Origin: Prorocentrum cordatum
Lineage: Eukaryota; Sar; Dinophyceae; Prorocentrales; Prorocentraceae
Assembly: GCA_963575745.1 (NCBI GenBank)
Contig: CAUYUJ010004525.1
Span: forward strand, 380,291-444,290
Direction of reading: 5' to 3'
Length of the DNA stretch: 64,000 bases
Under the pieces are notes generated by a model. The model saw only the letters and a list, made by a program, of their open reading frames with translations, did no database searches and was not told where the DNA came from. A program made the translations under genes and the position numbers. Positions 10,448 to 21,589 of the stretch are shown here, piece by piece. Positions within the stretch are counted from its first letter, which is position 1; each line of letters opens with the position of its first letter.

Positions 10448-10633
10448 CTGCTCAATGTCGCTTTGGCTGGCGCGCTCGAGGGGGAGAGCCCAGGAAAGGA
10501 GAGAGGAGCGGCGACGGGCACACGGCAAGGAGAGCGCAGGGAAAGAGGGCGACAGAGACGGCGAAAAACGAATGACGGCAACGACGGCTCGAACGGAAAA
10601 GCCCCTCACACGCCGACATGGTCGGCGGCTTTG
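10448..10633 (+). repeat. dispersed repeat R1, copy a
   Basis: About 190 bases recur in inverted orientation at 56474-56657. Shared landmarks in order: CTCAA-GT-CGCTTTGG, GGCGCGCT, CCAGGGAAAG-like G/A stretch, GACAGAGACG, AACGAATGACGG, AAGCCCCTCACACGCCGAC. Each copy ends in a small palindrome (CGCCGAC...GTCGGCG). Confidence 0.7.
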
Positions 10634-10789
10634 CTGTACAGTGTCTGGCGCTCTACTGTTTTCAAGCGGCACGATCCTGGCTTGATTGGCTTGCCTGTTG
10701 CCTTCGCTTGCTCTGTGTTCTCCAGGCTCGCATCCTCTCGTCTCTCTTCCGTGGTGCTACATGCGTCTGGGAAGTCGCGATGGCACACG

Positions 10790-11160
10790 CCCGCGAACGC
10801 GTAAAGTTCGGCGGGGCTGGCATTCCAGCACCCCTTGCAACGCTGACTGTCTGCCTAAATGGCCGCGGCACTGCCGAAACGCGCGCGTGGTGGGAGCTCG
10901 TCCCTGCCCTAAGGGCGCCACGAGGGTGTGAAATTAGTCGCGCTTCGCGCTTTGCGGTCTAGGCGATCTCAGAGCGAGGCGCGAGCCCCTCATCCTGTTC
11001 GGGGTGGGGCGGCGCGAATGCGCGAAAACACTTCTGCTTTCGCGCTCTGCGGAGCGCGGAGCTCGCAGATCGTTGCCCCAGTGCAACGTTGACTGTCTGT
11101 GTCCACATGGCCGTGGCACTGCCAAGACGCGCGCGTGGCGTGAGCTCTTCCCTGTCCGCT
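10790..11160 (+). repeat. tandem duplication with ~245-bp period
   Basis: The block starting GCAACGCTGACTGTCTG at 10837 recurs as GCAACGTTGACTGTCTG at 11082. Both copies continue into ATGGCCG-GGCACTGCC and ACGCGCGCGTGG-G-GAGCTC. About 1.5 units are present. Confidence 0.75.
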
Positions 11161-11169
11161 GCCCCCCCC

Positions 11170-11510
11170 CCCGGCTTACCTCGGCGGAGCAACTGGACCG
11201 AGGCCGCGGAGCAACTGAAACCAAGCGGCGGAGCAACTGACACCAAGCGGAGGAGCGGCGGAGCAACTGAGCCAGTTGTTGGCCCAGTTGCTCCGCCCGC
11301 CCATCTCAGTTGCTCCGCCCGCCCCCCGTCCCCCCTGCGCCTCTGGGGCAGTCTCAGTTGCACCTGGGGTGGTTGCAGCTGCCGCAACAGAACCCAAGCG
11401 GCGAAGGGCGTGGAGGAGGGGGAGGAGGCGGAGGAGCGGAACGGGAGAGGAGGAGGAGGAGGAGAAGGAGGAAGAGGAGGAGGTGGAGGAGGGTTATCGG
11501 AAGCGAGCGG
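11170..11510. repeat. AGTTGCTCCGCCCGCCC repeat and GAG microsatellite
   Basis: Direct and inverted copies of CAGTTGCTCCGCC (11180-11360) belong to the family that recurs in every higher-order unit of the 17-19.3 kb satellite. 11410-11500 is a GAG/GGA tract. Confidence 0.7.
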
Positions 11511-11699
11511 GCGAGAACGCAAATAACATTGATTTTCTATGGGTGTTTGAAAGTTCTTGGCTTCTTGAGCCTCCTTGGGAAGCTTTTTGGACTCCTGGAG
11601 CCGTCTCGGGGCGGTCTTGGGCCCTGTTGGAGCGTCTTCGGGGCCATCTTGAGGAATCTTGCGCCATCTTGGGCGAAACAGTACCCTCTGGCACCTCGC

Positions 11700-12290
11700 G
11701 GGGCGCCTCTTGGGCCCGACTTGGGGTGCCTCTGGGCCCCTCCGAGGGCCCTGGGAAGGGTGCAAGAGGGCCCCTAGAGGGCTCCCAGAGGCCCCCAAGG
11801 GGGCTCCAAGAGGCCCCGAAGAGGGCCCAGGAGTACATTATAAAACAAGCTGTTTTTATAAGCTGGCCCGGTGCCCTCTTGGGCCCGTCTTGGAGCGCCT
11901 TTGAGCCCCCCCGAACGCCCTGGGAAGAGTCCAAGAGGGCCCCTACAGGGCTCCCAGAGGCCCCCAAGAGGGCTCCAAGAGGCCCCCGAAAGGGTCCAGG
12001 AGTACGTTATAAAACAGGCTGTTTTTTATAAGCTGTCCTGGGGCCCTCTTGGGCCCGTCTTGGGGCGCCTTTGGGCCCCTCCGAACGCCCTGGGAAGGGT
12101 CCAAGAGGGCCCCTACAGGGCTGCAGGAGGCCCCCAAGAAGGCTCCAATAGGCCCCCAAGAAGGCCCCGCAGTACCTTACAAAACAAGCTGTTTTTATAA
12201 GCTGTCCTGGGGCCCTCTTAGGCCCGTCTTGGGGCGCCTCTGGGCCTCTCGGAAGGATATGGGAAGGGTCCAAGAGGGCCCCTAACGGGC
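11700..12290 (+). repeat. 170-bp satellite, array 1 (about 3.4 units)
   Basis: Each unit holds a GC-rich part (CTCTTGGGCCCGTCTTGG, GGGAAGGGTCCAAGAGGGCC) and one AT-rich imperfect palindrome TTATAAAACAAGCTG then TTTTTATAAGCT at about 11837, 12006 and 12177. The spacing is about 169-171 bases. A second array of the same unit lies at 16030-16850 in the same orientation. Confidence 0.85.
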
Positions 12291-13990
12291 GGGTCGGGTC
12301 GGGCCAGGCGGGACATTAAAGTATGATGCATCATCGAGCTGGCACGCGAGTACCCTAACGGGCGAGTCGGGTCGGGTCGGGCGGGCGGGCCCTAACGGGC
12401 GGGTCGGGTCGGGTCGGGCCGGACATTAAAGTATGGTGCATCACCGAGTTGGCACGCGAGTGCCCTAACGGGCGGGTCGGGTCGGATCGGGCGGGCGGAC
12501 CCTAACGGGCGGGTCGGGTCGGGCCGGGCGGGACATTAAAGTATGGTGCATCATCGAGTTGGCACGCGAGTACCCTGACGGGCGGGTCGGGTCGGGTCGG
12601 GCGGGACATAAAAGTATGGAGCATCACCGAGTTGGCACGCGACCTGTTGCCCTAACGTGCAGGGACGGGTCGAGGTCGGGCGGGCGGACCCTAACGGGCT
12701 GGGCGGGTCGGTCGGGCGGGACATAAAGATGATTTCGCAGCCTCGAGTTGGAACACGGAGTACCTAAACAGGCGGGGCGGATCGGGTTCGGCGGGCAGAC
12801 CCTAAACGGGCGGAACGGGTCTCGGGCGGGCGGGCGGGCCCTAAAGGGCGGGGACTGGTCGGTCGTCGTGGGCTGTCCCTAACGGGCGGGTCGGGTCGGG
12901 TCGGGTCGGGCAGGACATTAAAGTATGATGCGACATCGAGTTGGCACGCGAGTACCCTAACGGGCACGACGGGTCGGGTCGGGCGGGCGGACCCTAACGG
13001 GCGGGTCGGGTCGGGTCGGGCGGGCGGACCCTAACGGGAGGGTCGGGTCGGGCCGGGCGGGACATTAAAGTATGGTGCATCGCCGAGTTGGCACGCGAGT
13101 ACCCTAACGGGCGGGTCGGGTCGGGTCGGGCGGGCGGACCGTCACGGGCAGGTCGGGTCGGGTCGGGCGGGACATTAAAGTATGTTGCATCACAGAGTTG
13201 GCACGCGAGTACCCCTTTGTTAGTTTTGTTTTTTTTATTGTTTTTTTTTATTTATTTTTTTTTTTTTAAATTTTATTATTATTTTTTAATTTTTTTCTTT
13301 TTTTTTTTTTTTTATATTTTTTTTCTTTTTATTTTTTAATTTTTCGTGTATTCTTTTTTTTTTGTTTTATTTTAATTTTTTTTTTTTTTTTTTTTTTTTA
13401 ACGGGCGGGACGGGTCGGGTCGGGCGGGCGGACCCTAACGGGCGGGCCGGGTCCGACCCTAACGGGCGGGTCGGGTCGGGTCGAGTCGGGCGGGACATTA
13501 AAATATGATGCATCATCGAGTTGGCACGCGAGTACCCTAACGGGCGGGACGGGTCGGGTCGGGCGGGCGGACCCTAACGGGCGGGTCGGGTCGGGTCAGG
13601 CGGGCGGACCTTAACGGGCGAGTCGGGTCGGGTCGGGCGGGACATTAAAGTATGGTGCATCATCGAGTTGGCACGCGAGTACCCTAACAGGCGGGACGGA
13701 TCGGGTCGGGCGGGCAGACCCTAACGAGCGGGACGGGTCGGTTCGGGCGGGCGGACCCTAACGGGCGGGACGGATCGGGTCGGGCGGGCGGTCCCTAACG
13801 GGCGGGTCGGGTCGGGTCGGGGCAGGACATTAAAGTGTGATGCGACATCGAGTTGGCACGCGAGTACCCTAACGGGCGGGACGGGTCGGGTCGGGCGGGC
13901 GGACCCTAACGGGCGGGTCGGGTCGGGTCGGGCGGGCGGACCCTAACGGGAGGGTCGGGTCGGGCTGGGCGGGACATTAAAGTATGTGCA
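12290..13990 (+). repeat. CCCTAACGGGCGGGTCGGG satellite, array 1
   Basis: Tandem units of CCCTAACGGGCGGGTCGGGT plus, at intervals of about 100-250 bases, a spacer with GGGACATTAAAGTATG-TGCAT and GAGTTGGCACGCGAGTA. The same satellite appears in reverse orientation at 21765-23900. GGGTTAG-like telomeric hexamers occur once per unit, but the array is not a pure telomeric repeat. Confidence 0.85.
13218..13398. repeat. poly-T-rich island inside the satellite
   Basis: About 180 bases are nearly all T with scattered A (plus strand), in sharp contrast to the surrounding very GC-rich array. It could be an inserted poly(A) tail-like tract on the minus strand or a slippage or assembly product. Confidence 0.8.
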
Positions 13991-14079
13991 GCTCCATGTG
14001 GTGGGTTGTCCACAGGCGCTCTGGCAAAATGGATGGTTACGCTTGCTTGCGCCCCCCCTCCCTGCTCTTGAGGGGTTCT

Positions 14080-14670
14080 AAGTGCAGCGGGTCTGCCCTC
14101 CCTCGCGGACCCTCCAGGGAGCCCGAAGAGAAAGGCCCTGGAGGCCGCGCTGTAGACCCCCGTTTCTTGAGCCCGGCCTCTGGAGGCCGTCTTTCGGGTT
14201 CCGGGACCATCCACCCCCATCTGAAGAATTTTTGGCCACATTGAGCCATCTTGGATGTCATCTTGGCCCTTGCTCTCGCGGCCCGAAGTGGCCCGGAGAA
14301 TAAGCCCCCAAACTCGTGCTTATTTTTCTTGCTATATGGGCCACCCCTGCGCGTGCGATGGCACGGCTGAGCCCAGTAGCCAGAGGCATCTATCAAGGGG
14401 GTGAAGATATTTTGGGGTAGTTGCGCTCCTCCTCCTCCTCCTCCTCCTCCTCCCTTTCCCTCTCCTCCTCCTCCATCTTCCCAGTAGCCAGAGGCGTCTA
14501 TGAAGAGGCTGGCATATTTCCGCCCCAGTTATCATTCAGGTTTGCCCCCTACAAGGCCAGTCCTATATCAGTTCATGCCCATCGGATTGGGTATATTGAA
14601 TCCCCTGAAGGCCGCGCTGGAGGCCCCCGTTTCTCGATTCCAGCCTGTGGAGCGGGTTCCCGGCGGTGGA
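14080..14670 (+). repeat. diverged duplication and short CTC microsatellite
   Basis: GGCCGCGCTG-AG-CCCCCGTTTCT occurs at 14138 and again at 14610. CCCAGTAGCCAGAGGC-TCTAT occurs at 14372 and 14480. A CTC tract lies at 14426-14474. No gene recognised. Confidence 0.6.
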
Positions 14671-14946
14671 GGAGGACGATGAGGAAGACAAAGAGGATCA
14701 GAAATAGGTGTAGGAATGAGGAGTCCTCGATCGGTCGTCGGCAGGGTGGCGGCCGTTACGCCTCGTGCGCGAGGGGGGGAGGATGAGGTGGAGCACGAGG
14801 TGCAGTAGGAGGAGTGGGAGCAGGCGGAGGAACAGGAGGAGGCGGCGGCGTCGACGAGACGGCGGCTGCCCTGCCCGCCGCCCGACGCCCCGCGCGCCGC
14901 TCCCCCGCCGCGCGTGCCCACCACGACGACCACGACGACGACCACG

Positions 14947-14983
<37 letters not shown>

Positions 14984-15077
14984 CGACGACGACGACGACC
15001 ACGACGACGACCACGACGACGACGACGACGACGATCACGACGACGACGGCGACTACGAGGGGGATAATGATGAGCCC

Positions 15078-15121
15078 GTTTTTCCCGGCCGTAAACGTCC
15101 TTACGGCCGGGGAAAAAAAAC
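15078..15121 (+). repeat. hairpin H1 in GAC field, copy 1
   Basis: GTTTTTCCCGGCCGTAA, a short ACGTCC loop, then TTACGGCCGGGGAAAAAAAA form a stem of about 17 pairs. Preceded by GATAATGATGAGC (15063). Copy 2 lies at 15841-15883. Confidence 0.85.
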
Positions 15122-15239
15122 GCGACGACGGCGACGACGACGACCACGACGACGACCACGACGACGACGACGACGACAGCGACGGCGACGACGACGACCA
15201 CGACGACGACCACGACGACGATGACGACGACGGCGACGA

Positions 15240-15291
<52 letters not shown>

Positions 15292-15840
15292 CACGACGGA
15301 GGGGGTGGAGCCAGCTCCCCGCTCGAGATTCCCGCGGGCCACTGCGACAGGCCACATCGCCGTCCCACTTCCGACCCTCGTCGTCGCCGCCGCCGTCGTC
15401 GTCGCCGTTTCCGTCGCCGCCGCTGTCGCCGCCGCTGTCGCCGCCGCCGCCGCTGTCGCCGTCGCCGTCGCCGACGCCGCCGTCGTCGTCGTCGTCGTTT
15501 TTCGTCGAGGATCGAACTTCGAGGTCCGCGAAGGTTTTTGCTGGGTTTTTAGGTGTTCTCGGCCTCGGGAGGCCGTTTTCGGACCCCGGGACTGGGGCGA
15601 AAAATTCCGTTCTGGGGGTGCTGGAATCGCCACGAACGGCCGCCGGAGAGCCGACGGCGTGTCGCTGGGGAGGCGACGGCGGCGGCGGCGGCCCGCCGCG
15701 GTCCGTGTCGCGGGGGAGGCGACGGCGGCGGCGGCGGCAGTGGCGACGACGACGACGACGACGACGATCAAGACGACGACGACGACGACGACGACGATCA
15801 AGACGACGACGGCGACTACGAGGGAGATAATGATGAGCGC

Positions 15841-15883
15841 GTTTTTCCCGGTCGTAAGCATCCTTACGGCCTGAAAAAAAAAC
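15841..15883 (+). repeat. hairpin H1 in GAC field, copy 2
   Basis: GTTTTTCCCGGTCGTAAG, loop, TTACGGCCTGAAAAAAAAAC. Preceded by the same GATAATGATGAG (15829) as copy 1. The stem has a few mismatches. Confidence 0.8.
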
Positions 15884-15975
15884 ACGACGACGACGACCAC
15901 TACGACGACCACGACGACGACCACGACGACGACGACGACGACCACGACGACGACGACGACGACGGCGACGGCGTC

Positions 15976-16025
<50 letters not shown>

Positions 16026-16029
16026 TGAC

Positions 16030-16850
16030 GGCGACGGACAACTGGTGCGTTTGGACCCCGGGAGGGATCTGGGGACCCGTCTTTGGGCCCCTCCGAGGTC
16101 TCTGGGAAGGGTCCAAGAGGGCCCCTAGGGGGCTCCCAGAGGCCCCCAAGGGGGCTCCAAGAGGCCCCCAAGAGGGCTCAGGAGTACGTTATAAAACAAG
16201 CTGTTTTTATAAGCTGTCCTGGGGCCCTCTTGGGCCCGTCTTGGGGCGCCTCTGGGCCCCTCCGAGGGCCCTGGGGAGGGTCCAAGAGGGCCCCTAGAGA
16301 GCTCCCAGAGGCCCCCAGAAGGTGGCTCCAAGAGGACCCGAAGAGGGCCCAGGAGCACGTTATAAAACAAGCTGTTTTTATAAGCTGTCCTGGGGCTCAC
16401 TTGGGCCCGTGTTGGGGCGCCTGTGGGCCCCTCCGAGGGCCCTGGGAAGGATCCAGTAGGGCCCCTAGAGGGCTCCCAGAGGCCCCCAGGGGGGCTCCAA
16501 CAGGCCCCGAAGAGGGCCCAGGAGTACGTTATAAAGCAAGATGTTTTTATAAGCTGGCCTGGTGCCCTGTTGGGCCCGTCTTGGGGCGCCTTTGAGCCCC
16601 CCCCGAACCTTCTGGGAAGGGTCCAAGAGGGCCCCTAGAGGGCTCCCAGAGGCCCCCAAGGGAGCTCCGAGAAACCCCCAAGAGGGCCCAGGAATACGTT
16701 ATAAATCAATCTGTTTTTATAAGCTGCCCTGGTGCCCTCTTGGGCCTGTCTTGGGGCGCCTTTGGGCCCCTCCGAACGCCCTGGGCAGGCTCCGAACGTC
16801 TTGGGCCTGTCTTGGGGCCGCCTTTGGGCCCGTCGGAAGGCTCTGGGAGC
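16030..16850 (+). repeat. 170-bp satellite, array 2 (about 4.5 units)
   Basis: Same unit as 11700-12290. The AT-rich palindrome starts near 16189, 16359, 16528 and 16698 (spacing about 170). The two arrays are separated by the satellite at 12.3-14 kb and the GAC field. Confidence 0.85.
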
Positions 16851-16979
16851 CCCCCGCCCTCCGTCGAGGCCCCCCGCGGCACGCGCGGCCCCGGGTGCAG
16901 CTGGGACCGGAGCGCTGCTCCCTGCAAGGGTCCAGGAGGGCCTCTCTCGGGCCCTTCGCGGAAGCCATCTTGGCGCATG

Positions 16980-19300
16980 GGGCAGCCTGGGGCAGTCTGG
17001 GTCAGTCTGGGTCAGTTGGGTCAGTTGGGTCAGTTGCTGGCCCAGTTGCTCCGCCCACCCGTTTCAGTTGCTCCGGTAAGTTGGGTTAATGTTGGATGGC
17101 AAAGTTGATCAGCCAAAAGTTTAAGTTGCTACGCAAAGAAAACAATGGCACACCTTGGCGTCTGGTGTGCAGTCTTGGGGCAGTATGGGGCAGTTGGTTC
17201 AGTCTGGACTGGGGCAGTATGGGGACTGTCTGGGAGGAAGTATGGGTGCCAGTATGGGGAAAGTTTGAGCAGCCTGGGGCAGTCTGGGGTCAGTCTGTTG
17301 AACATGTTTGTGCCCACTCGGGGCAGCATGGGGCAGTCTGGGGCAGTGTGGGGAAGTCTCCCAAAACTATTTGACCAACAGTGGGCCAAGTTGGGTTCGA
17401 AGAAGGAGGTGATGCCCAGTTGCTCGCACCCCACCCGTCTCAGTTGCTCGCCCGCCCCCCGCCCCTTGGCAGTCTGGGGCAGGTCTGGGGCAGTCTGGGC
17501 AAGTCTGGGGTCTGGGGCCTGTCTGGGGCCAGTCTGGGGCAGTCTGGGGCAGTCTGAGGCAGTCTGGGGCAGTCTGGGGCAGTCTGGGCCAGTTGGGGCC
17601 CTCTGGGGCAGCCTGGGGCAGTCAGGGGCAGTGTGGGGCAGTCTGGGGCAGTCAGGGGCAGTCTGGGTCAGCTGGGTCAGTTGGGTCAGTTGCTGGCCCA
17701 GTTGCTCCGGACACCCGTCTCAGTTGCTCCGCCCGCCCCCCGGCCCCCTTGGCAGTCTGGGGCAGTCTGGGACAGTCTGGGGCAGTCTGGGACAGTCTGG
17801 GGCAGTCTGGGGCAGTCTGGGGCAGTCCGGGGCACTCTGGGGCAGTCTGGGCCAGTTGGGGCCCTCTGGGGCAGCCTGGGGCAGTCAGGGGCAGTGTGGG
17901 GCAGTCTGGGGCAGTCAGGGGCAGTCTGGGTCAGCTGGGTCAGTTGGGTCAGTTGCTGGCCCAGTTGCTCCGGACACCCGTCTTTTGCTACCGCCCGCCC
18001 CCGTCGTTCCTGTTGGCAGTCTGGGCAGGTCTTGCACAGTTACGCGAGTCTGGACAGTTTGGGGCGGCTGGGGCAGTCTGGGCAGTCCGGGCACTCTGGT
18101 GCAGTCGGGCCAGTCGGGGCACTGGGGCAGTCTGGGGCAGTGGGGCAGTTGGGGCGGTCTGGGCGTAGTGGGGGCAGTCTGGGTAGTTGGGTCAGTTGGG
18201 TAGTTGCCGGCCCAGTTGATCCGCCACCCGCTCAGTTGCTCCGCCCGCCCCCCGGCCCCTGGCAGTCTGGGGCCTGTCTGGGGCAGTCTGGGGCAGTCTG
18301 GGGCAGTCTGAGGCAGTCTGGGGCAGTCTGGGGCAGTCTGGGCCAGTTGGGGCACTCTGGGCCTGGGGCAGTCTGGGGCAGTGTGGGGCAGTCTGGGGCA
18401 GTCTGGGTCAGTTGGGTCAGTTGGGTCAGTTTGGTCAATTGGGTCAGTTGGGTCAGTTGGGTCAGTTGCTGGCCCAGTTGCTCCGCCCACCCGTCTCAGT
18501 TGCTCCGCCCGCCCCCGGCCCCCTTGGCAGTCTGGGGCAGTCTGGGTCAGTCTGGGGCAGTCTGGGACAGTCCGGGGCAGTCTGGGGCAGTCTGGGGCAG
18601 TCTGGTGCACTCTGGGGCAGTCTGGGCCAGTCTGGGGCAGTCTGGGGCAGTCTGGGACAGTGGGGCAGTTGGGGCGGTCTGGGGCAGTGTGGGGCAGTCT
18701 GGGTCAGTTGGGTCAGTTGGGTCAGTTGGGTCAGTTGCTGGCCCAGTTGCTCCGCCCACCCGTCTCAGTTGCTCCGCCCGCCCCCCGCCCCCCTTGGCAG
18801 TCTGGGGCAGTCTGGGGCAGTCTCGGGCAGTCTGGGGCCTGTCTGGGGCCAGTCTGGGGCAGTCTGGGGCAGTCTGGGGCACTCTGGGGCAGTCTGGGGC
18901 AGTCTGGGCAGCCTGGGGCAGTCAGGGGCAGTGTGGGCCAGTCTGGGGCAGTCTGGGGCAGTCTGGGTCAGTTGGGTCAGTTGGGTCAGTTGCTGGCCCA
19001 GTTGCTCCGGACACCCGTCTCAGTTGCTCCGCCCGCCCCCGGCCCCCTTGGCAGTCTGGTGCAGTCTGGGACAGCTGGGGCAGTCTGGACAGTGGGGCAT
19101 GTCTGGGGCAGTCTGGGGCAGTCCGGTGGCACTCTGGGGCACACAGTCTGGGCCAGTCTTGGGCAGTCTGGGGGGAGTTTGGACAGTGGGGCGTTGGGGC
19201 GGGGTCTGGGGCAGCAGTGTGGGGCACAGTCTGGGTCAGAGTTGGGTCAGTTGGGTCGTTGCTGGGCCAGTTGCTCCGCCCACCCGTTTTTTTTTTTTTT
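16980..19300 (+). repeat. GGGGCAGTCT 10-bp satellite with ~260-bp higher-order units
   Basis: Runs of GGGGCAGTCT alternate with GTCAGTTGG, then GCTGGCCCAGTTGCTCCG, CACCCGTCTCAGTTGCTCCG and a C-rich spacer. The GCTGGCCCAGTTGCTCC marker recurs near 17036, 17690, 17953, 18465, 18735, 18987 and 19258 (a diverged one near 18213), giving units of about 250-270 bases from 17.4 kb on. The long open frames across it (Gly/Ser/Trp-rich) reflect the periodicity. Confidence 0.9.
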
Positions 19301-20091
19301 TCCCAGTTGCTCCGCCCGCCCCCCCGGCCCCTAGGCGCCACCGGGGGCGGGTTTAGTTGCAACGGGGTGGTTTCACGTTGCTCCGCTAATGCTTCCCCAC
19401 CCCCCCCCCCCCCCCCCCCGCGGTGCCCCGGTGCAGCGCGCACGGCCGCGGGAGGCGCACGGCCGCTCTCGCCGCGGGCTTCTCGGCCGCTTTTCGTGGC
19501 GTCTCGCCGTGCGCGGCGCCGCACCTGCAGTGGACGGCGCGGCGGCGGTCGTGCAGATCTCAACATCGAGAACACGAGGAACAGATTTGGAATCCTGTGA
19601 ACTGAGTCTAATTGTTCTCTCTTGCGCAGCTGTGTTCTGGAGCTCGGACCCCTCTAATTCTCGCTCGTCGTCGTCGCTCGTTCGTTCGCCCTTCGTCTTT
19701 CCCCCCCCCTGGCCGCAGAAGGAGACTCCTGGAGGGAGGAGGCGAAAGCCTCCTGTCCCTCGCAGCTCCTTGGTGCAAGAGCCAGGGCACGCGTGCCACT
19801 TGTTTTTGTGTCTCTGGGCCCGCCCATCGCTTTCAAGTCTCAGGTGGCAGGCTCACTGCCAGGGCCATGCAGGAGGAGGAGGAGGAGGAGGAGGAGGAGG
19901 AGGAGGAGGAGGAGGAGGAGGAGGAGGAGGAGGAGGAGGAGGAGGAGGAGGAGGAGATTCGGTCTCGAGACGTACTCGCGGGAGAGAGGCGTAAGGTACC
20001 CAGGCCGCCCATCGCCGATGCGTCGGCGATGCGGTGCGGCCCTCTGGCTCGCCTGCTCGGGCGCATGGGCGGCCTCCAGGGAGAGGGGGGG
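19301..20091. other. C-rich and GAG tracts, no recognised gene
   Basis: Poly-C at 19398-19420, GAG repeat at 19868-19955, and a small palindromic motif CGCCGATGCGTCGGCGATG at about 20013. The remainder is non-repetitive without a supported gene. Confidence 0.5.
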
Positions 20092-20252
20092 GGATCCGAC
20101 GGGGTCAGGGCGAGGATAGCTCCGTTCCAGAGCGTTCCAGAACGCTCTGAGAAGGTCGCGGCGCCCGAGACATCCTTCAGAGCCGCCGGGCCTCAGAGAT
20201 GTTCGATCCATCCTCACCCGATTTTATACTCGTCCTGGCCTCGTCTCACCTG
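20092..20252 (+). repeat. palindromic dispersed element P1, copy a
   Basis: The ends are related as inverted repeats: GATCCGACGGGGTCAGG (20094) against CGTCCTGGCCTCGTCTCACC (20231). The core has GAGCGTTCCAGAACGCTCT (20130). An inverted copy lies at 48489-48592, sharing GTTCCAGAGCGTTCC, GAGAAGG-CGCG and GACGGGG-CAGG. Confidence 0.65.
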
Positions 20253-20529
20253 GGTTCCCCGACCAACCCTCACGTGGTCCAAGTTCAGAGTTTCGCCGCT
20301 GGCCCAGTCCGACTGGCCAAGCACAAGCCAGACGCTGAACCCCGCCGCTCCCCCATTTTACCAAGCATCGGAACAAGGAGTTAAAACAATGTGCACCATC
20401 TCCTCACACGCGCACGTGAACACCTGCCATAAGTCTGTGATCCTGGGTCGAGGGTTCACGGCCACCCCCCTTCCCCAGATAGGATGGGCCCCAGGGTTCC
20501 ACAGGCCCCTCCCCCAGATGGGACGGGGG

Positions 20530-21130
<601 letters not shown>

Positions 21131-21179
21131 AGCCACCCCACACCCACAGGGGGAGGGAGGGGGGGTGCTTCGGCGGCGT

Positions 21180-21515
21180 AGATGTTTTTCGCCCGGGTTG
21201 GTTTTCGCCCGGTGCGTTTCGCTGGGTTCGTTTCGCCCGGGTTTGCTTTCGCCCGGTTGGCTTTCGCCCGGGTTGATTTTCGCCCGGGTTGGCCTTCGCC
21301 CAGGTTGGCTTTCGCCCAGGTTGGCTTTCGCCCGGTTGGCTTTCGCCTGGGGTGGCTTTCGCCCGGGGTGGCTTTCGCCCGGTTGGCTTTCGCCCGGTTG
21401 GCTTTCGCCCGGGTTGGCTTTCGCCCAGTTGGCTTTCGCCCGGGTTGGCTTTCGCCCGGTTGGCTTTCGCCCGGGTGGGCTTTCGCCCGGGCTCGTTTTC
21501 GCTTGGGTTCAGCGC
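21180..21515. repeat. ~14-16-bp tandem repeat GGTTGGCTTTCGCCC
   Basis: About 20 copies of (C)GGTTGGCTTTCGCCC with small length changes. On the minus strand it can be read as repeated AKANPGESQPG-like peptide, but the unit length varies, so the frame is not kept and no protein is claimed. Confidence 0.85.
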
Positions 21516-21589
21516 CGCGGGGCCCCGCGCCGCCCTGGCCGGCGGTGCCGCCCCAGCCGCGGTGCTCGAGGCCGCTAGCCCTCGCTTTG

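Larger units (their letters stand above)
14670..16025. repeat. GAC/GACGGC microsatellite field with two embedded hairpins
   Basis: Mostly GAC with CAC and GGC variants on the plus strand. Apparent Asp-, Thr-, Val- or Arg-rich frames are repeat translations. It is interrupted at 15301-15730 by GC-rich sequence and by two copies of a GATAATGATGAG-led hairpin. Confidence 0.9.

Noticed and set aside
12290-13990. Internal telomere
   Set aside because: GGGTTAG-like hexamers occur once per complex unit and never in pure tandem; the dinoflagellate telomere is expected to be TTTAGGG.
15078-15121. Bacterial-type intrinsic terminator
   Set aside because: The hairpin with A/T tails fits the shape, but the genome is clearly eukaryotic and no gene ends there.
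14568-16171. Very long Val-, Asp- and Arg-rich frames
   Set aside because: Products of the GAC microsatellite field; all six frames are open for the same reason.
16980-19600. 655-residue Gly/Ser/Trp-rich frame
   Set aside because: It follows the 10-bp satellite and several other frames are equally open; no domain and no unique core.
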